Assembly (NCBI GenBank): GCA_002311745.1
Contig: DBZL01000061.1
Span: 1 to 35,499 of the forward strand
Source: Phycisphaerales bacterium UBA1161
GTDB lineage: Bacteria > Planctomycetota > Phycisphaerae > Tepidisphaerales > Tepidisphaeraceae
Direction of reading: 5' to 3'
DNA: 35,499 bases
A program made the position numbers and the translations under genes. Position 1 is the stretch's first letter; each line of letters starts with the position of its first letter. Positions 1 through 8,449 of the stretch are shown one piece after another. The notes beneath the pieces are model-generated. The model was not told the origin of the DNA. It ran no database searches and saw only the letters and a list, made by a program, of their open reading frames with translations.

Positions 1-39
1 TCCGCTAATGAAAAAAGTTGGGTGTACCGGGAGAGGGGG

Positions 40-76
40 AAAAAACGCTGCGGCCGCGCGGACGCCTTTCGAAGGC
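40..76 (-). terminator. Possible terminator region downstream of nfo
   Basis: On the minus strand, after the endonuclease IV stop, there is a hairpin with stem CGCCTT/AAGGCG (62-76), then a GC-rich stretch and a run of six T (complement of 40-45). The hairpin and the T-run are about 16 nt apart, so this is not a textbook intrinsic terminator. The rest of 1-141 shows no coding region I can support. Confidence 0.25.
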
Positions 77-141
77 GGTAATCTTGCTTCCCATGGGTGG
101 GTTCATGCTAACACACCCCGGCGGCCTCCGCACCGTCGCGA

Positions 142-996
142 TCATCGCTTGGCGGCCATCGCCCGCAGGGTACACAGGTTGATCGCATCCCACGGTCGGC
201 CGCCGGGATGCGTCGCCTTGGGCGTTTCCAGGATCTTGGGAACGGCCGCAAAGGCCGGATCGCGCACAAACGGGATAAATCCCGACTTGCCGATCTTGCC
301 CAGGCCGATGTGCTCGTGGCGGTCGACGCGGCTGCCCAGCTCTTTCTTCGAGTCGTTTAGATGCAGGACTTTGACGCGCTTGATGCCGATGATCGACTCC
401 AGTTGTTTGCGGAAGCGGCCGTACTTGCGTCCGCGGAAATCGTAACCGGCGGCAAAGAGATGGGCCGTGTCCAGGCAGACGCCCAGCCGCCGATCCTGGC
501 CGACTGCGTCCATGATCGCCGCCAGATGTTCCAACCGATAGCCCAGGGAGCTGCCCTGCCCGGCGGTGATCTCCAGACAGGTGATCACGTGATCGGCCGG
601 GACGGCCTCGTGCGCGCGATCCAGGGCCTCCGCCACGCGCGCCAGCCCCGGCGCCTCGCCGCTGCCTGTGTGGCTGCCGGGATGCGTCACGAGGTACGGA
701 ATCTCCAGTGCCACGCAGCGGCGCAATTCCTCGATGAATAGATCGATGCTCGCCTGCCAGAGCCGATCATCCGGCGACGCCAGGTTGATCAGGTAACTAT
801 CGTGGCTGACGGTTTTGCGGAACTTGAGCCGCCGCCGATGGGCGGACCATAGCGCGATGGCGTCATCCGTCAGCGGCGTGCACTTCCACTGCTGCTGATT
901 TTTGGTGAAGACCTGGACGGTGTCCATGCCGAAGGATTCGGCTTCGAGAAGCGCATGGTGCAGACCGCCAGCAATGGAAAGATGGGAACCGAACAT
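142..996 (-). CDS. nfo: Endonuclease IV (AP endonuclease)
   Basis: Endonuclease IV, a zinc-dependent TIM-barrel enzyme of base-excision repair that cuts DNA 5' of abasic sites. The 284-residue product begins FGSHLSIAGG and carries the family signatures: QVFTKNQQQW, VTHPGSHTG, CLEITAGQGSS, the metal-ligand segment CLDTAHLFAAGYD, LHLNDSKKELGSRVDRHEHIG and the final ETPK. These supply the His/Asp/Glu ligands of the trinuclear zinc site. Length matches the family (about 280). I chose the ATG at 994-996 because the family begins right at this motif. In-frame ATGs further upstream would put a perfect palindrome (1009-1030) inside the gene. It is transcribed alone, with a TATAAT box upstream. Confidence 0.95.
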   Translation of the reverse strand: MFGSHLSIAGGLHHALLEAESFGMDTVQVFTKNQQQWKCTPLTDDAIALWSAHRRRLKFRKTVSHDSYLINLASPDDRLWQASIDLFIEELRRCVALEIPYLVTHPGSHTGSGEAPGLARVAEALDRAHEAVPADHVITCLEITAGQGSSLGYRLEHLAAIMDAVGQDRRLGVCLDTAHLFAAGYDFRGRKYGRFRKQLESIIGIKRVKVLHLNDSKKELGSRVDRHEHIGLGKIGKSGFIPFVRDPAFAAVPKILETPKATHPGGRPWDAINLCTLRAMAAKR

Positions 997-1008
997 GGGC
1001 GGATCGAA

Positions 1009-1030
1009 GCCCCGCATGTACATGCGGGGC
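1009..1030. promoter_or_regulatory. Perfect 22-bp palindrome in the nfo leader
   Basis: The two 11-base halves (GCCCCGCATGT and its complement) form an exact palindrome centred between 1019 and 1020. It lies between the nfo start codon and a TATAAT box, so it falls at about the transcription start. It could be a dimeric repressor operator or a 5'-end hairpin in the message. It is not the LexA consensus I know (GAAC-N4-GTTC). Confidence 0.5.
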
Positions 1031-1038
1031 TACGCGGC

Positions 1039-1044
1039 ATTATA
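1039..1044 (-). promoter_or_regulatory. Candidate -10 box of nfo
   Basis: The minus strand reads exactly TATAAT here, 42 nt upstream of the chosen nfo ATG. No convincing -35 hexamer lies 16-18 nt further upstream. The box sits within a 10-bp direct repeat (TACGCGGCAT at 1031-1040 and 1043-1052). Confidence 0.35.
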
Positions 1045-1069
1045 CGCGGCATATGTCCCGCGACGTTTT

Positions 1070-3211
1070 CTACATTCCGGGGCCCTTGCCGCTTTGCTGG
1101 ATCAACTCGTGGGCGCGATCCAACGGAACCCAGTCGACGTGGCCGTCGGCGAACAAAATGTTCATCCCGTCTCTATGATTTTCGTCTTTCTCGTAAGCGA
1201 CAACGATCGCCGGGTCCGCGCCGGCCTTCAGGCCCGCGCCCACGTACACGTAGCTGGAATTGGCGTTGACCCAATCGGCAGCCTGGTCCAGCGTCAGATT
1301 CCCCGGCGGCACCGGCGTTCCCGACGTTGGACAGACAAACACCGCGGGCCTGATATCCTCGGTCTTTACCAGTGTGCCCAGATCAGGCGGATAGGCTCCG
1401 TGGTTTTCGTTGCTGTATAGCATGATGGCCATCCCGATCTGCTTGAGGTTGCTGGCGCATTTCACGCGGTTGGCCGCTTCGCGTGCGTGGTTGAGGCTAG
1501 GCAGCATGACGCCAACCAGCAGCGGACCTTCGACCATTCCCATGGCCGGGATGCCGCCGCTGAGAGCTTCGGCGCCGGGGAACGGCGTGATGGCCTTGGC
1601 GTGGAAGCCGCCGTCGTCCGACCAACTGACGGACCCGGCCGGCTCGGTCTCGGCCAGAAGCTTGTCCAGCGGCGGCAGAAGCAGCGGCGGCGTCTGCATC
1701 CCATACAGATCGCCCAGACCCTGGTAGAGCCGGCCGAACATCAGCCAGGCCAAGTAACCCGTCGGCACCGTGCGAGGCAAATCGGCAAACGTAAATGCGG
1801 TGAGCTTCTCCGGCGCGCCCAGCTCCTTGCGGACCAGTTGGAAACCGGGGTTTTCCAAAATGGATTTGCCGCCGGCCGGCCGATTCAGCGCCGTTGCCAG
1901 CACCTGTGGGTAGAGCGCCACATAAAGCGTGCCGTCCTTGATGGCCCACGCCGGCGCGATCATCGGCACGGCGAAGTAGTGTACCGTGACCCCGCCGATG
2001 GTTTCCTGGCGGATCTCCACCGTCACCTTGTTTTGAAGCTGCTGCTTGAGCATGCCGTTGGCGACCTGCTCCAGCTTGGTCAGCGAAGCCTGGAGTTGAT
2101 CGGCGTTGCGCGGACGGTTCAGGACCACGATCCCGATCGGCCCGGCGCCCGAGGCGGTGGTGTCCGTGTAGTACGCCCACTGCGGCCCCAGTGCCGCCAG
2201 CAGGTCCTGCTGCACGTTCAGCCCCAGCATCTGATTCAGCTGCGCCAGCCCCTGCTGAAACTGTTGGCCGCTCTCGGGAGAAAACCGGGTAACGCCGGTG
2301 CTGATCGTGGTGAACAGGCCGTCCAGGTCACACGTTCCTGCGGCAGCGCTGTCGGCCGACTGGGGAATCAACCGGATCAACTCATCCGCCAGCGGCTGCG
2401 AATCGCCCAGGGCCAGCAGCCCGTGCCGCGGCGCGGGGGCATCGACCAGAACCTGCACCGCCCAATTCCTGCCCTCAAACCCGGCTGTCCAGGCGATGTG
2501 TTTGATGCCGTCGACGCCCAGGGTCTGGCGGACTTGCGGCCAGAGGCGCTGCCCCTGCGGCCCGCCGAACTGCGGCACCAACTGATCCGCCAGCGCGTTG
2601 GCTGCCACGCCGTCCACGTACGCCACGGCCACCGGGTCCTTGCTCAGCGACCCGACACTCGCCTGGAAATCCTTGTTCTGCGACAGCGTCAACTGCGGAT
2701 GATCCGGAAACGCGAACGTGGAGACGATGACCAGTTGATCGGCGACTCTGCACTGGACCGCGCCGGCCGCCCCGCCGTTGGTCAAGAGCGCATTGATTTT
2801 CTGCGCCAAGCCCGCGGCATCCGCGCCGGCCTGGCAAAGAATCGCCAGCTTCGGGCTGGGCTGGTTCGGATTGGTCTGATCGACGCCGCCGAAGTAAACC
2901 GCGCTGGGATATCGCCACAGAGGCCCGCCCATGTCGGCCACCATCGCCAGGACCTGGCCCGCCTGCGGATCGTCCTGGCTGACGCGCGCCACCAGGAGCG
3001 GAATCGAGTCGTTCACGAACTGCCGCAGTTGCGAAGCGGCCAGGACAGCCTTGAGATGTGACTGCTCATACGCCGGCCCCAGCGAATCGGTCCCCTTCCA
3101 GCCGACGTAGACCACGGCGTCGCCCGGCACACGGTCGGATAACGCCTGCCCCAGACAAATCAGCGGAGACAACACCACCGCCGCCAACACCGCCGTTGCG
3201 ATTGATCGCAT
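1070..3211 (-). CDS. Secreted DUF3352-like protein with C-terminal H-X9-DG segment
   Basis: A 713-residue secreted protein of unknown function. Residues 1 to about 22 are a signal peptide (MRSIATAV, hydrophobic core, then LGQA). Most of the protein resembles the DUF3352-type family found in planctomycetes (VPGDAVVYVGWKG... AYEQSHLKAVL), a beta-rich repeat fold with no known activity. The last about 150 residues look like a DUF1559 pseudopilin without its own leader. A hydrophobic stretch is followed by LPSLNHAREAANRVKCASNLKQIG, and the end carries HRDGMNILFADGHVDW, which fits the H-X9-DG motif. The ATG at 3209-3211 is preceded by GGGAGGAA, a good ribosome binding site, and is the only start that keeps a signal peptide at the N-terminus. 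No neighbour explains its role. Confidence 0.75.
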   Translation of the reverse strand: MRSIATAVLAAVVLSPLICLGQALSDRVPGDAVVYVGWKGTDSLGPAYEQSHLKAVLAASQLRQFVNDSIPLLVARVSQDDPQAGQVLAMVADMGGPLWRYPSAVYFGGVDQTNPNQPSPKLAILCQAGADAAGLAQKINALLTNGGAAGAVQCRVADQLVIVSTFAFPDHPQLTLSQNKDFQASVGSLSKDPVAVAYVDGVAANALADQLVPQFGGPQGQRLWPQVRQTLGVDGIKHIAWTAGFEGRNWAVQVLVDAPAPRHGLLALGDSQPLADELIRLIPQSADSAAAGTCDLDGLFTTISTGVTRFSPESGQQFQQGLAQLNQMLGLNVQQDLLAALGPQWAYYTDTTASGAGPIGIVVLNRPRNADQLQASLTKLEQVANGMLKQQLQNKVTVEIRQETIGGVTVHYFAVPMIAPAWAIKDGTLYVALYPQVLATALNRPAGGKSILENPGFQLVRKELGAPEKLTAFTFADLPRTVPTGYLAWLMFGRLYQGLGDLYGMQTPPLLLPPLDKLLAETEPAGSVSWSDDGGFHAKAITPFPGAEALSGGIPAMGMVEGPLLVGVMLPSLNHAREAANRVKCASNLKQIGMAIMLYSNENHGAYPPDLGTLVKTEDIRPAVFVCPTSGTPVPPGNLTLDQAADWVNANSSYVYVGAGLKAGADPAIVVAYEKDENHRDGMNILFADGHVDWVPLDRAHELIQQSGKGPGM

Positions 3212-3292
3212 GTTTCCTCCCGACGTGAATGAGGGAATCTGTTCCGAGTGGCGAATATCGTGACAAAACCGGACGCCCCTGGCAAGAAGACA

Positions 3293-3415
3293 ATGCAACC
3301 GCAGAGCCGCTGAGGCGCTGAGACAGCCGCGGAGATTGAATCTGAAATCTCAAATTTGAAATCTTCTTGTTTTCTCTGCGGCTTCCTCTGCGTCTCAGCG
3401 TCTCCGCGGTTGCAT
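3293..3415. repeat. Imperfect palindromic repeat element (REP/MITE-like)
   Basis: Two arms, 3293-3335 and 3373-3415, are inverted copies of each other with roughly eight mismatches in about 43 bases. Each reads approximately ATGCAACCGC(A/G)GAG then further (A)CGCTGAG(A)CGC units. The 37-base AT-rich spacer holds runs such as TGAAATCT and TTTGAAATC. Intergenic elements built from GCAGAGACGCTGAGACGC-like units are recurrent in many bacterial genomes. It lies between two minus-strand genes and encodes no protein. Confidence 0.75.
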
Positions 3416-3451
3416 TTTGCTTGAAGAGAATCGGAAGACGGTGGCCCCGAG

Positions 3452-4090
3452 TCAGGACCGCGGCGGTTTGCCGGTGCGGCGCCGGGCCAGCAGGGCCTGC
3501 TCCTTGAGCTTGGCGCCCGTGGTTGGAGATTGGGGTTGCAGGGTTTCGCGGGCGCGCTGGCCGCGGTTGGAGCCGCGGACGATGGCGGCAACACGCTGCA
3601 TCACTTCGGAATCCGGTTCCTCGCCGCAGTTCTCGCAAAACGCCATGTTGGGATCGACAAACTCCCCGCAATGAATGCACCGACCTTCCTCCCTGCGGCG
3701 GGCGATCAATCGCTGTCGCTTGATGTTCTTGATCATTCCCTGTGCGCCGTAATAGACGATGACGGTGCTGCCGATCAGCACAACGATCGGGCCGACGGCG
3801 ACCATGGCCGCAACGATGCCCAACCAGATCGTCAAGCCGCTGGCGAACATCAAATAGACCCGCAGCGGCGGAAGGCCCTGGCCGCTGCGTTGGACGGCTT
3901 CGTGGACCATCATCATGATGGCGGCGATGAACACAAACGGCCAGATGACCCAACCGTGCGGCAATGCCAGGTTCACCAGCAAGCCGATCACCAATAGAGC
4001 CGCGCCCGCCAAGTAGGACCATCGCAGGTCGAGGGTGTAGAATTGCCGAAACCCGTCGCCCAGGTAGTAGCTCAGCGGAACCCTTCGCAT
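3452..4090 (-). CDS. Membrane protein with C-terminal zinc ribbon
   Basis: A 212-residue protein I do not recognise as a named family. Residues about 20-110 contain three to four hydrophobic segments (AGAALLVIGLLVNLAL, WPFVFIAAIMMMV, LMFASGLTIWLGIVAAMVAV, IVVLIGSTVIVYY). A basic linker (KNIKRQRLIARRR) follows, then a CxxC-x10-CxxC zinc ribbon (CIHCGEFVDPNMAFCENCGE) and a basic, probably disordered tail. The topology suggests a cytoplasmic ribbon on a membrane anchor. I chose the ATG at 4088-4090. The reading frame stays open further upstream, but only by running through the tRNA-Ala gene. A GAGGGG sequence lies upstream of this start. Confidence 0.7.
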   Translation of the reverse strand: MRRVPLSYYLGDGFRQFYTLDLRWSYLAGAALLVIGLLVNLALPHGWVIWPFVFIAAIMMMVHEAVQRSGQGLPPLRVYLMFASGLTIWLGIVAAMVAVGPIVVLIGSTVIVYYGAQGMIKNIKRQRLIARRREEGRCIHCGEFVDPNMAFCENCGEEPDSEVMQRVAAIVRGSNRGQRARETLQPQSPTTGAKLKEQALLARRRTGKPPRS

Positions 4091-4165
4091 CGTCGAACCG
4101 CCCCTCCCCCCTGCAAGGCCCACAGCCGCGCCGAGCGGACGCGACCACTGCTCTGCCGCTCTATG

Positions 4166-4180
4166 GCGGCCGAAGGCCGC
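4166..4180 (-). other. UUCG-tetraloop hairpin just 3' of tRNA-Ala
   Basis: On the minus strand GCGGC-CTTCGG-CCGC forms a stem closed by a C(UUCG)G loop, two bases beyond the tRNA 3' end. There is no T-run after it, so it is more likely a processing or stability hairpin than an intrinsic terminator. Confidence 0.4.
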
Positions 4181-4182
4181 AA

Positions 4183-4255
4183 TGGAGCCGAGCGGGCTCG
4201 AACCGCCAACCCCCACGTTGCAAACGTGGTGCTCTCCCAATTGAGCTACGGCCCC
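4183..4255 (-). tRNA. tRNA-Ala (anticodon TGC)
   Basis: A 73-nt cloverleaf. The acceptor stem GGGGCCG/CGGCTCC includes the G3-U70 wobble that is the alanine identity element. The D arm is GCTCAATTGGGAGAGC, the anticodon arm CCACG-TTTGCAA-CGTGG, and the T arm GGCGG-TTCGAGC-CCGCT, with discriminator A. CCA is not encoded. It begins 18 nt after the xylose isomerase stop on the same strand and may be cotranscribed with it. Confidence 0.97.
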
Positions 4256-4273
4256 GAAAATCTGGCCCAAAGA

Positions 4274-5440
4274 TTATCGTACGCCCATCAGCAAATCCAT
4301 GGTCAACTGATCCAACCGCTCGTAGGGCAGCGGCATCGATGCCAATTGCTCGCGGTCCAGCGGCACCGCCAGCAATTTCCTTGCATGGGCGCTGCTATAT
4401 TTGGCCGTCAGCTTGGACAAAGCCGAATCCTGCACGTCGATCTGGTTCAGAATCTGCTGAATTTCACTGTCATGATTCCAGCGATGCGCCTTTTCCCGCA
4501 GGATCATGTACGTGCGCATGCAGCCGCGGGCAAATTCCAACACGTCTTGGTAGTCGCTCTGGCGGTAGGCGTGGGCGTCGAAATGCCGCGGACCGTCGTA
4601 GCCCCAGTCCTCCAGCAGTTTCACCAGGAAAAATGCGTGCTTCAAATTGGCGCTGCCAAAGCGGAAATCCTGGTCGTAGCGCCCGAACTCCTGATCGTTC
4701 AGATCGATGTGGAAGAGTTTTCCGGCCTCCAGGGCGGCCGCCACCTGATGGACGAAGTTCAATCCCGCCATGTGTTCGTGCGCCACCTCCGGATTCACGC
4801 CGCACATCTCCGGATGCTCCAGCGTCGGGATAAAGCCCAGATAGCTGCCGGTCACGGCGAAATAAATGTGGCCCCGCGGCTCATTGGGCTTGGCCTCGAA
4901 GGCGAATTGGTAACCGTATTTCCGCTCGATGCTGTATTCACACAGAAAATTGATCGCTTCGCGGAAGCGCTTGATCGCATCGACCGGGCTCTTGGCCGCA
5001 TCCGTTTCGGCGCCTTCGCGTCCACCCCAAAAGACGTAAATCTTGGCGCCACATTCCGCGCCCAGGTCCATCGCCCGCATCGTCTTTTGAATGGCATAGG
5101 CGCGGATCTTGGCGTTGTTGCTGGTGAACGCACCATCCTTGAAAACCGGATCGGCAAACAGATTGGTCGTGGCCATCGGCACGCGCAGGCCGTTGTCTTT
5201 GAGTGCCTTCTTGAATTCGGCGACGATCTTGTCCCGCTGCCGCGGCGTGGCGTCGATGGGCACCAAGTCGTTGTCGTGAAAATTGACGCCGTAGGCGCCG
5301 ACCTCGCCCAACAGTTTGCAGATCTGAACCGGTGAGATCGGCCGGCGCACCGGCGAGCCGAACGGATCGCGGCCGATGTTGCCCACGGTCCACAAGCCGA
5401 AGGTGAATTTCAACGCGGGATCGGGTTGGTAGCGCGGCAT
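4274..5440 (-). CDS. xylA: Xylose isomerase (short, Streptomyces-type)
   Basis: D-xylose isomerase (also glucose/fructose isomerising), a Mg/Mn-dependent TIM-barrel enzyme converting xylose to xylulose. The 388-residue length and the start [25 protein letters not shown] are those of the class I actinobacterial-type enzyme. Catalytic elements are visible: GVNFHDNDL (His base), [20 protein letters not shown] (metal Glu and Lys), [24 protein letters not shown] and [10 protein letters not shown]. The ATG at 5438-5440 aligns with family N-termini; a TTG 21 nt upstream is the only alternative. No xylulokinase or transporter is adjacent, so it stands apart from a xylose operon. The next gene downstream is tRNA-Ala. 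Confidence 0.95.
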   Translation of the reverse strand: MPRYQPDPALKFTFGLWTVGNIGRDPFGSPVRRPISPVQICKLLGEVGAYGVNFHDNDLVPIDATPRQRDKIVAEFKKALKDNGLRVPMATTNLFADPVFKDGAFTSNNAKIRAYAIQKTMRAMDLGAECGAKIYVFWGGREGAETDAAKSPVDAIKRFREAINFLCEYSIERKYGYQFAFEAKPNEPRGHIYFAVTGSYLGFIPTLEHPEMCGVNPEVAHEHMAGLNFVHQVAAALEAGKLFHIDLNDQEFGRYDQDFRFGSANLKHAFFLVKLLEDWGYDGPRHFDAHAYRQSDYQDVLEFARGCMRTYMILREKAHRWNHDSEIQQILNQIDVQDSALSKLTAKYSSAHARKLLAVPLDREQLASMPLPYERLDQLTMDLLMGVR

Positions 5441-5474
5441 AGGTGCGCCAGTGTCCCCCAAAGAAAAACGCGAA

Positions 5475-7265
5475 TCAAGAATCGGGCGGGCTGCCCGGCT
5501 CGGGCAGCGGCGGCCCGCAATCGGGTCCGGGCGCTCGCTCCATCGCCTGCATCGGCGAGACCGGCGGCGGAGGATACCGCGTCAAACCCGGCTTGAACAC
5601 CAGGTGAAATAGCGCCAACTGCTGATTCGGCTTCTTCTGCCGACGCGAATGCGCCGATTCCAGCAGCACCTTCGCATCCCCCACTTCCTTCAGCGCGGGC
5701 AGATCATACTTGCGGCCGATCAGGTAAAGCTCCGGCTCATGGACCTGGTTGCTGCGGAGATAACTCAGATTGTGCAGGAGAAGCGCGTTTTCGCGCAGAT
5801 AAAACTGGACGCGAAAGAAATCCAGCGGCCCGACCGCGCCGTTAATCGCCAGGAGCTTGTCGCGCGGGACCATGGCGTCGGCCTGACGCAAAAACTGCGT
5901 GTCGGGCACGGTGTCGTTGGGCAAATAGGTTTGTCCCCAATCGTACGCCACACCCACGCCCGCCAGGATCGCCGCCAGAAGCCAGCCCGCGCGGCGGGTG
6001 CAAAGTCCGTAATAAAACGCCCAGACGCACGCTAGCCAGATGACGATCAGCGTGGCTGACATGGCCGGCGGGCCGGGAATCTTGTGCAGCCAGAGCAGCG
6101 CGATCAGCAAGACGGCGACGGGCAAACCGAATACCAGCAGGCCGACTCTCGGCCGGCGCGACCACGGCGGGCCGCTGAACATCTGCTGAACAATCGGCCG
6201 CAGTCCCATGGCCGCCAACATCCCCCAGGCCGGCAGGCACGGCAGCAGATAATGGTGATGTTTGCGGTGCGGGATGGACAGGATGACGATCGGCACGATC
6301 GCCCAGCACAACAGAAAGCGATGCGGCCGCGAGCGGTCGCGCCAGGCGGACCGCGCGGCGATCCACAGTCCCACCAACGCCGCCGGCGACCACGGCAGCG
6401 CCACGCCCAGAATCTGCGGCCCGTAATACCACCACGGCTCGTCGAACAGCCGCGATTCGTGGAAATCGTAGCGGAGGTTGTCCCAGTAGCCCGGGAATCG
6501 CCGATACGCCAGGACGTGCCAAGCGAGCGCCAGGATCACCGCCCCCAGCCATCCCCACAGCCACACATACCGCCGCATCCGCTGCCAATCACTCTGCCAG
6601 AGTAGAAAAGCCCCTGTGACGGCGAGCACCAGGATCGCGCCGACCAGCGGGCCCTTGGCCAGGTTCATCAACCCCAGCAGGGCGAAAAACGCGACCACCG
6701 GCCACGGCCGCCAGGCGAAAAATCCCAGCCGCCTGTCGGCCAGTTGCGGATCGGCGAAGAATTCCATGCGCACGAACAGCGCGATCGCGCCCACCACCAG
6801 CGCGGCCAGGAAGATGTCGTCCTCCGCCAGCGTGCAGTAGTAATAGAACTCGTACATGCTCGCCGCGGCGAACCCGCAGACCAGCCCCATCCCCCGGCCC
6901 AGCCACCTGGCGGCCATGGCCGCCGTCATCAGGACGATGAGCAGCCCCATCGCCGCCGGCGGAATCCGCACCGACCATTCGTTGTCGCAATGCTGGCCCA
7001 TCGCCTTGGCGAAGGCGATCATGATCCAATGCGGCAGCGGCGGCCGCTCCAGCCACGGTCGCGAGCCGTTCATCGGGATCAGCCAGTTGCCGCTGGCCAA
7101 CATTTCCCGGCTGCATTGCGGCAGGCGCGCTTCGTGCATCGTCATCGGCCGGCCACTGATCGCCACGTAGCCGAATAGCGGCACGCACACCGCAACGAGC
7201 AACAGATAATCGGTCCATCGCAAGGCGGCGGGCGGCGGCTCTGGTTGGGAATCGGCTCTGGGCAA
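5475..7265 (-). CDS. ArnT/PMT-family integral membrane glycosyltransferase
   Basis: A 596-residue polytopic membrane protein of the ArnT / dolichyl-phosphate-mannose mannosyltransferase type (GT-C fold), which transfers sugars from a polyprenyl-phosphate donor to lipid or protein on the outer face of the membrane. After the first membrane helix (about residues 20-38) comes a conserved loop with [16 protein letters not shown]. The acidic residue there occupies the place of the catalytic Asp/Glu of the family. Next are W-L-x-PxNG and RPPLPHW, then about ten further hydrophobic helices and a soluble C-terminal domain. The annotated start is TTG at 7263-7265, supported by AAGGAA 10 nt upstream. 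No ATG before helix 1 is available. The acceptor cannot be told from sequence. The gene is transcribed away from the TrmH gene. Confidence 0.8.
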   Translation of the reverse strand: MPRADSQPEPPPAALRWTDYLLLVAVCVPLFGYVAISGRPMTMHEARLPQCSREMLASGNWLIPMNGSRPWLERPPLPHWIMIAFAKAMGQHCDNEWSVRIPPAAMGLLIVLMTAAMAARWLGRGMGLVCGFAAASMYEFYYYCTLAEDDIFLAALVVGAIALFVRMEFFADPQLADRRLGFFAWRPWPVVAFFALLGLMNLAKGPLVGAILVLAVTGAFLLWQSDWQRMRRYVWLWGWLGAVILALAWHVLAYRRFPGYWDNLRYDFHESRLFDEPWWYYGPQILGVALPWSPAALVGLWIAARSAWRDRSRPHRFLLCWAIVPIVILSIPHRKHHHYLLPCLPAWGMLAAMGLRPIVQQMFSGPPWSRRPRVGLLVFGLPVAVLLIALLWLHKIPGPPAMSATLIVIWLACVWAFYYGLCTRRAGWLLAAILAGVGVAYDWGQTYLPNDTVPDTQFLRQADAMVPRDKLLAINGAVGPLDFFRVQFYLRENALLLHNLSYLRSNQVHEPELYLIGRKYDLPALKEVGDAKVLLESAHSRRQKKPNQQLALFHLVFKPGLTRYPPPPVSPMQAMERAPGPDCGPPLPEPGSPPDS

Positions 7266-7289
7266 CGGTCAATTTTCCTTCAGGCCGCG

Positions 7290-7303
7290 GCGAGTATACT
7301 CGC
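7290..7303. promoter_or_regulatory. Palindrome with overlapping -10-like boxes in divergent promoter
   Basis: GCGAGTATACTCGC is an exact 14-bp palindrome in the 48-bp gap between the divergent glycosyltransferase and RNA methyltransferase genes. It contains TATACT on both strands. Used on the plus strand, it would start a message only a few bases before the methyltransferase ATG. No clear -35 is visible for either direction. Confidence 0.35.
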
Positions 7304-7313
7304 AACACCTTCC

Positions 7314-8111
7314 ATGGCCACCGTCGCCCTAGATTCCCTGGACGATCCGCGGCTGGCTTCTTACCGCAACCTGAAGGACAAGGAGCTGGCGCGCCAAGGC
7401 GGTCGCTTCATCGCCGAGGGCGAGAACGTCGTGCGGCGGCTGCTGGCCAGCACGATCCAGGCCGAATCGGTCCTGGTGGCCAAGCGCAAACTCGGCGCCA
7501 TCGCGCCGCTGGTTGGGCCGCATACGCTCCTGCTGCTGGCGGATGACGAGTTGATCGAGCGGATCATCGGCTTTGAATTTCACAGCGGCGTGCTGGCCTG
7601 CGGCATCCGGCCGCCTTCGCCGCCCATCGACGCGGTCCTTGCCCCGCCGCCGCGGCCGGCCCTGGCCGTGGTCTGCCAGCAGATCACCAACACCCAAAAT
7701 CTGGGCGCCCTGATCCGCGTGTCGGCCGCGTTCGGAGCCAATGCCATGATCCTCGGCCAGCGCTGCTGCGATCCCTATTTCCGCCAAGCCGTGCGCGTCT
7801 CAATGGGCACGGTCTTCAGCCTGCCAATGGTGCGGTCACGTGATCTTCTGTCGGATTTAGATCGGCTGGGCGAGATGGACGTGCAGCGCTGGGCGGCCGT
7901 GCTCTCGTCCGATGCGCAGGCGCTGAAGTCCCTGCCGCCCCCGCCGCCCCCGGCGCGCGTCGCCCTAGTCTTTGGCAATGAAGCGCAGGGGCTGGACGAG
8001 CAGACGATCCAGCGCTGCACGAAGCGCGTCATCATTCCCATGCGGCTGGGGACGGACTCGTTGAACGTCGCGGTGGCCGCGGCGATCTTTCTGTATCACT
8101 TGACGGGTTAA
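7314..8111 (+). CDS. SpoU/TrmH-family RNA 2'-O-ribose methyltransferase
   Basis: A SAM-dependent SPOUT methyltransferase that 2'-O-methylates rRNA or tRNA. The N-terminal about 95 residues form a SpoU substrate-binding domain (DDPRLASYRNLKDKELARQGGRFIAEG). The catalytic knot follows with motif 1 ITNTQNLGALIRVSAAFGA (Asn126, Arg135), motif 2 LVFGNEAQGL and motif 3 IPMRLGTDSLNVAVAAAIFLY. The 265-residue length is normal. The ATG at 7314 fits the domain boundary; there is no clear ribosome binding site, so initiation may be leaderless or weak. The exact target nucleotide cannot be assigned. It is divergent from the membrane glycosyltransferase and convergent with the small gene at 8136-8414. Confidence 0.88.
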   Translation: MATVALDSLDDPRLASYRNLKDKELARQGGRFIAEGENVVRRLLASTIQAESVLVAKRKLGAIAPLVGPHTLLLLADDELIERIIGFEFHSGVLACGIRPPSPPIDAVLAPPPRPALAVVCQQITNTQNLGALIRVSAAFGANAMILGQRCCDPYFRQAVRVSMGTVFSLPMVRSRDLLSDLDRLGEMDVQRWAAVLSSDAQALKSLPPPPPPARVALVFGNEAQGLDEQTIQRCTKRVIIPMRLGTDSLNVAVAAAIFLYHLTG

Positions 8112-8135
8112 TAAAGACAGAGCCGGCGCCGGCGG

Positions 8136-8414
8136 CTATGCGGTGGTGTCGATGTGGCTAGCGTCGTCTTCCTGGGCGGCGGCGGGGCGCCGCTTGGGTT
8201 TGCTTTGGCGCTGCTTGGGGTTTTCCTGGCCGTCGCCGACGGCCTCCAGATGATCGGTGTTTTCCACCTGATGTTCCATCTCATCGTCGCGCGCGGCGAC
8301 GTTTCTGCGGAGTTCCTCGGCGCGGCGGAGCTGCCGCGTCTTTTGGTCGGTCTGCTGCTTTTGCGCCACCGGCGTTTGCAGGATCGATCCAGTTAATGGA
8401 TTAAGCTGGCTCAT
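8136..8414 (-). CDS. Small charged protein of unknown function
   Basis: A 92-residue hydrophilic protein starting MSQLNPLTGSILQTPVAQKQ, followed by a highly charged, Gln/Arg/Glu-rich, probably helical or disordered body (QLRRAEELRRNV, DEMEHQVENTDHLEAV) and a basic PKRRP region near the end. I recognise no domain, signal peptide or membrane helix. The overall style (a short SILQ-type head, then a charged tail with a DxxEHQVE block) resembles small proteins I associate with planctomycetes, but I cannot name a family. A plausible promoter lies 36 nt upstream of the ATG. It is convergent with the RNA methyltransferase gene, 24 bp away. Confidence 0.6.
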   Translation of the reverse strand: MSQLNPLTGSILQTPVAQKQQTDQKTRQLRRAEELRRNVAARDDEMEHQVENTDHLEAVGDGQENPKQRQSKPKRRPAAAQEDDASHIDTTA

Positions 8415-8449
8415 GAGGCCTCACCGCCCTGCGGGCGATCCCCCATCTA

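Noticed and set aside
1487..3061. 524-codon plus-strand frame opposite the secreted protein
   Set aside because: No motif and shadow-like composition; the minus-strand product has a signal peptide and known C-terminal motif.
3212..3298. Longer start for the secreted DUF3352-like protein
   Set aside because: It would bury the signal peptide, run into the palindromic repeat, and lose the good ribosome binding site at the ATG at 3211.
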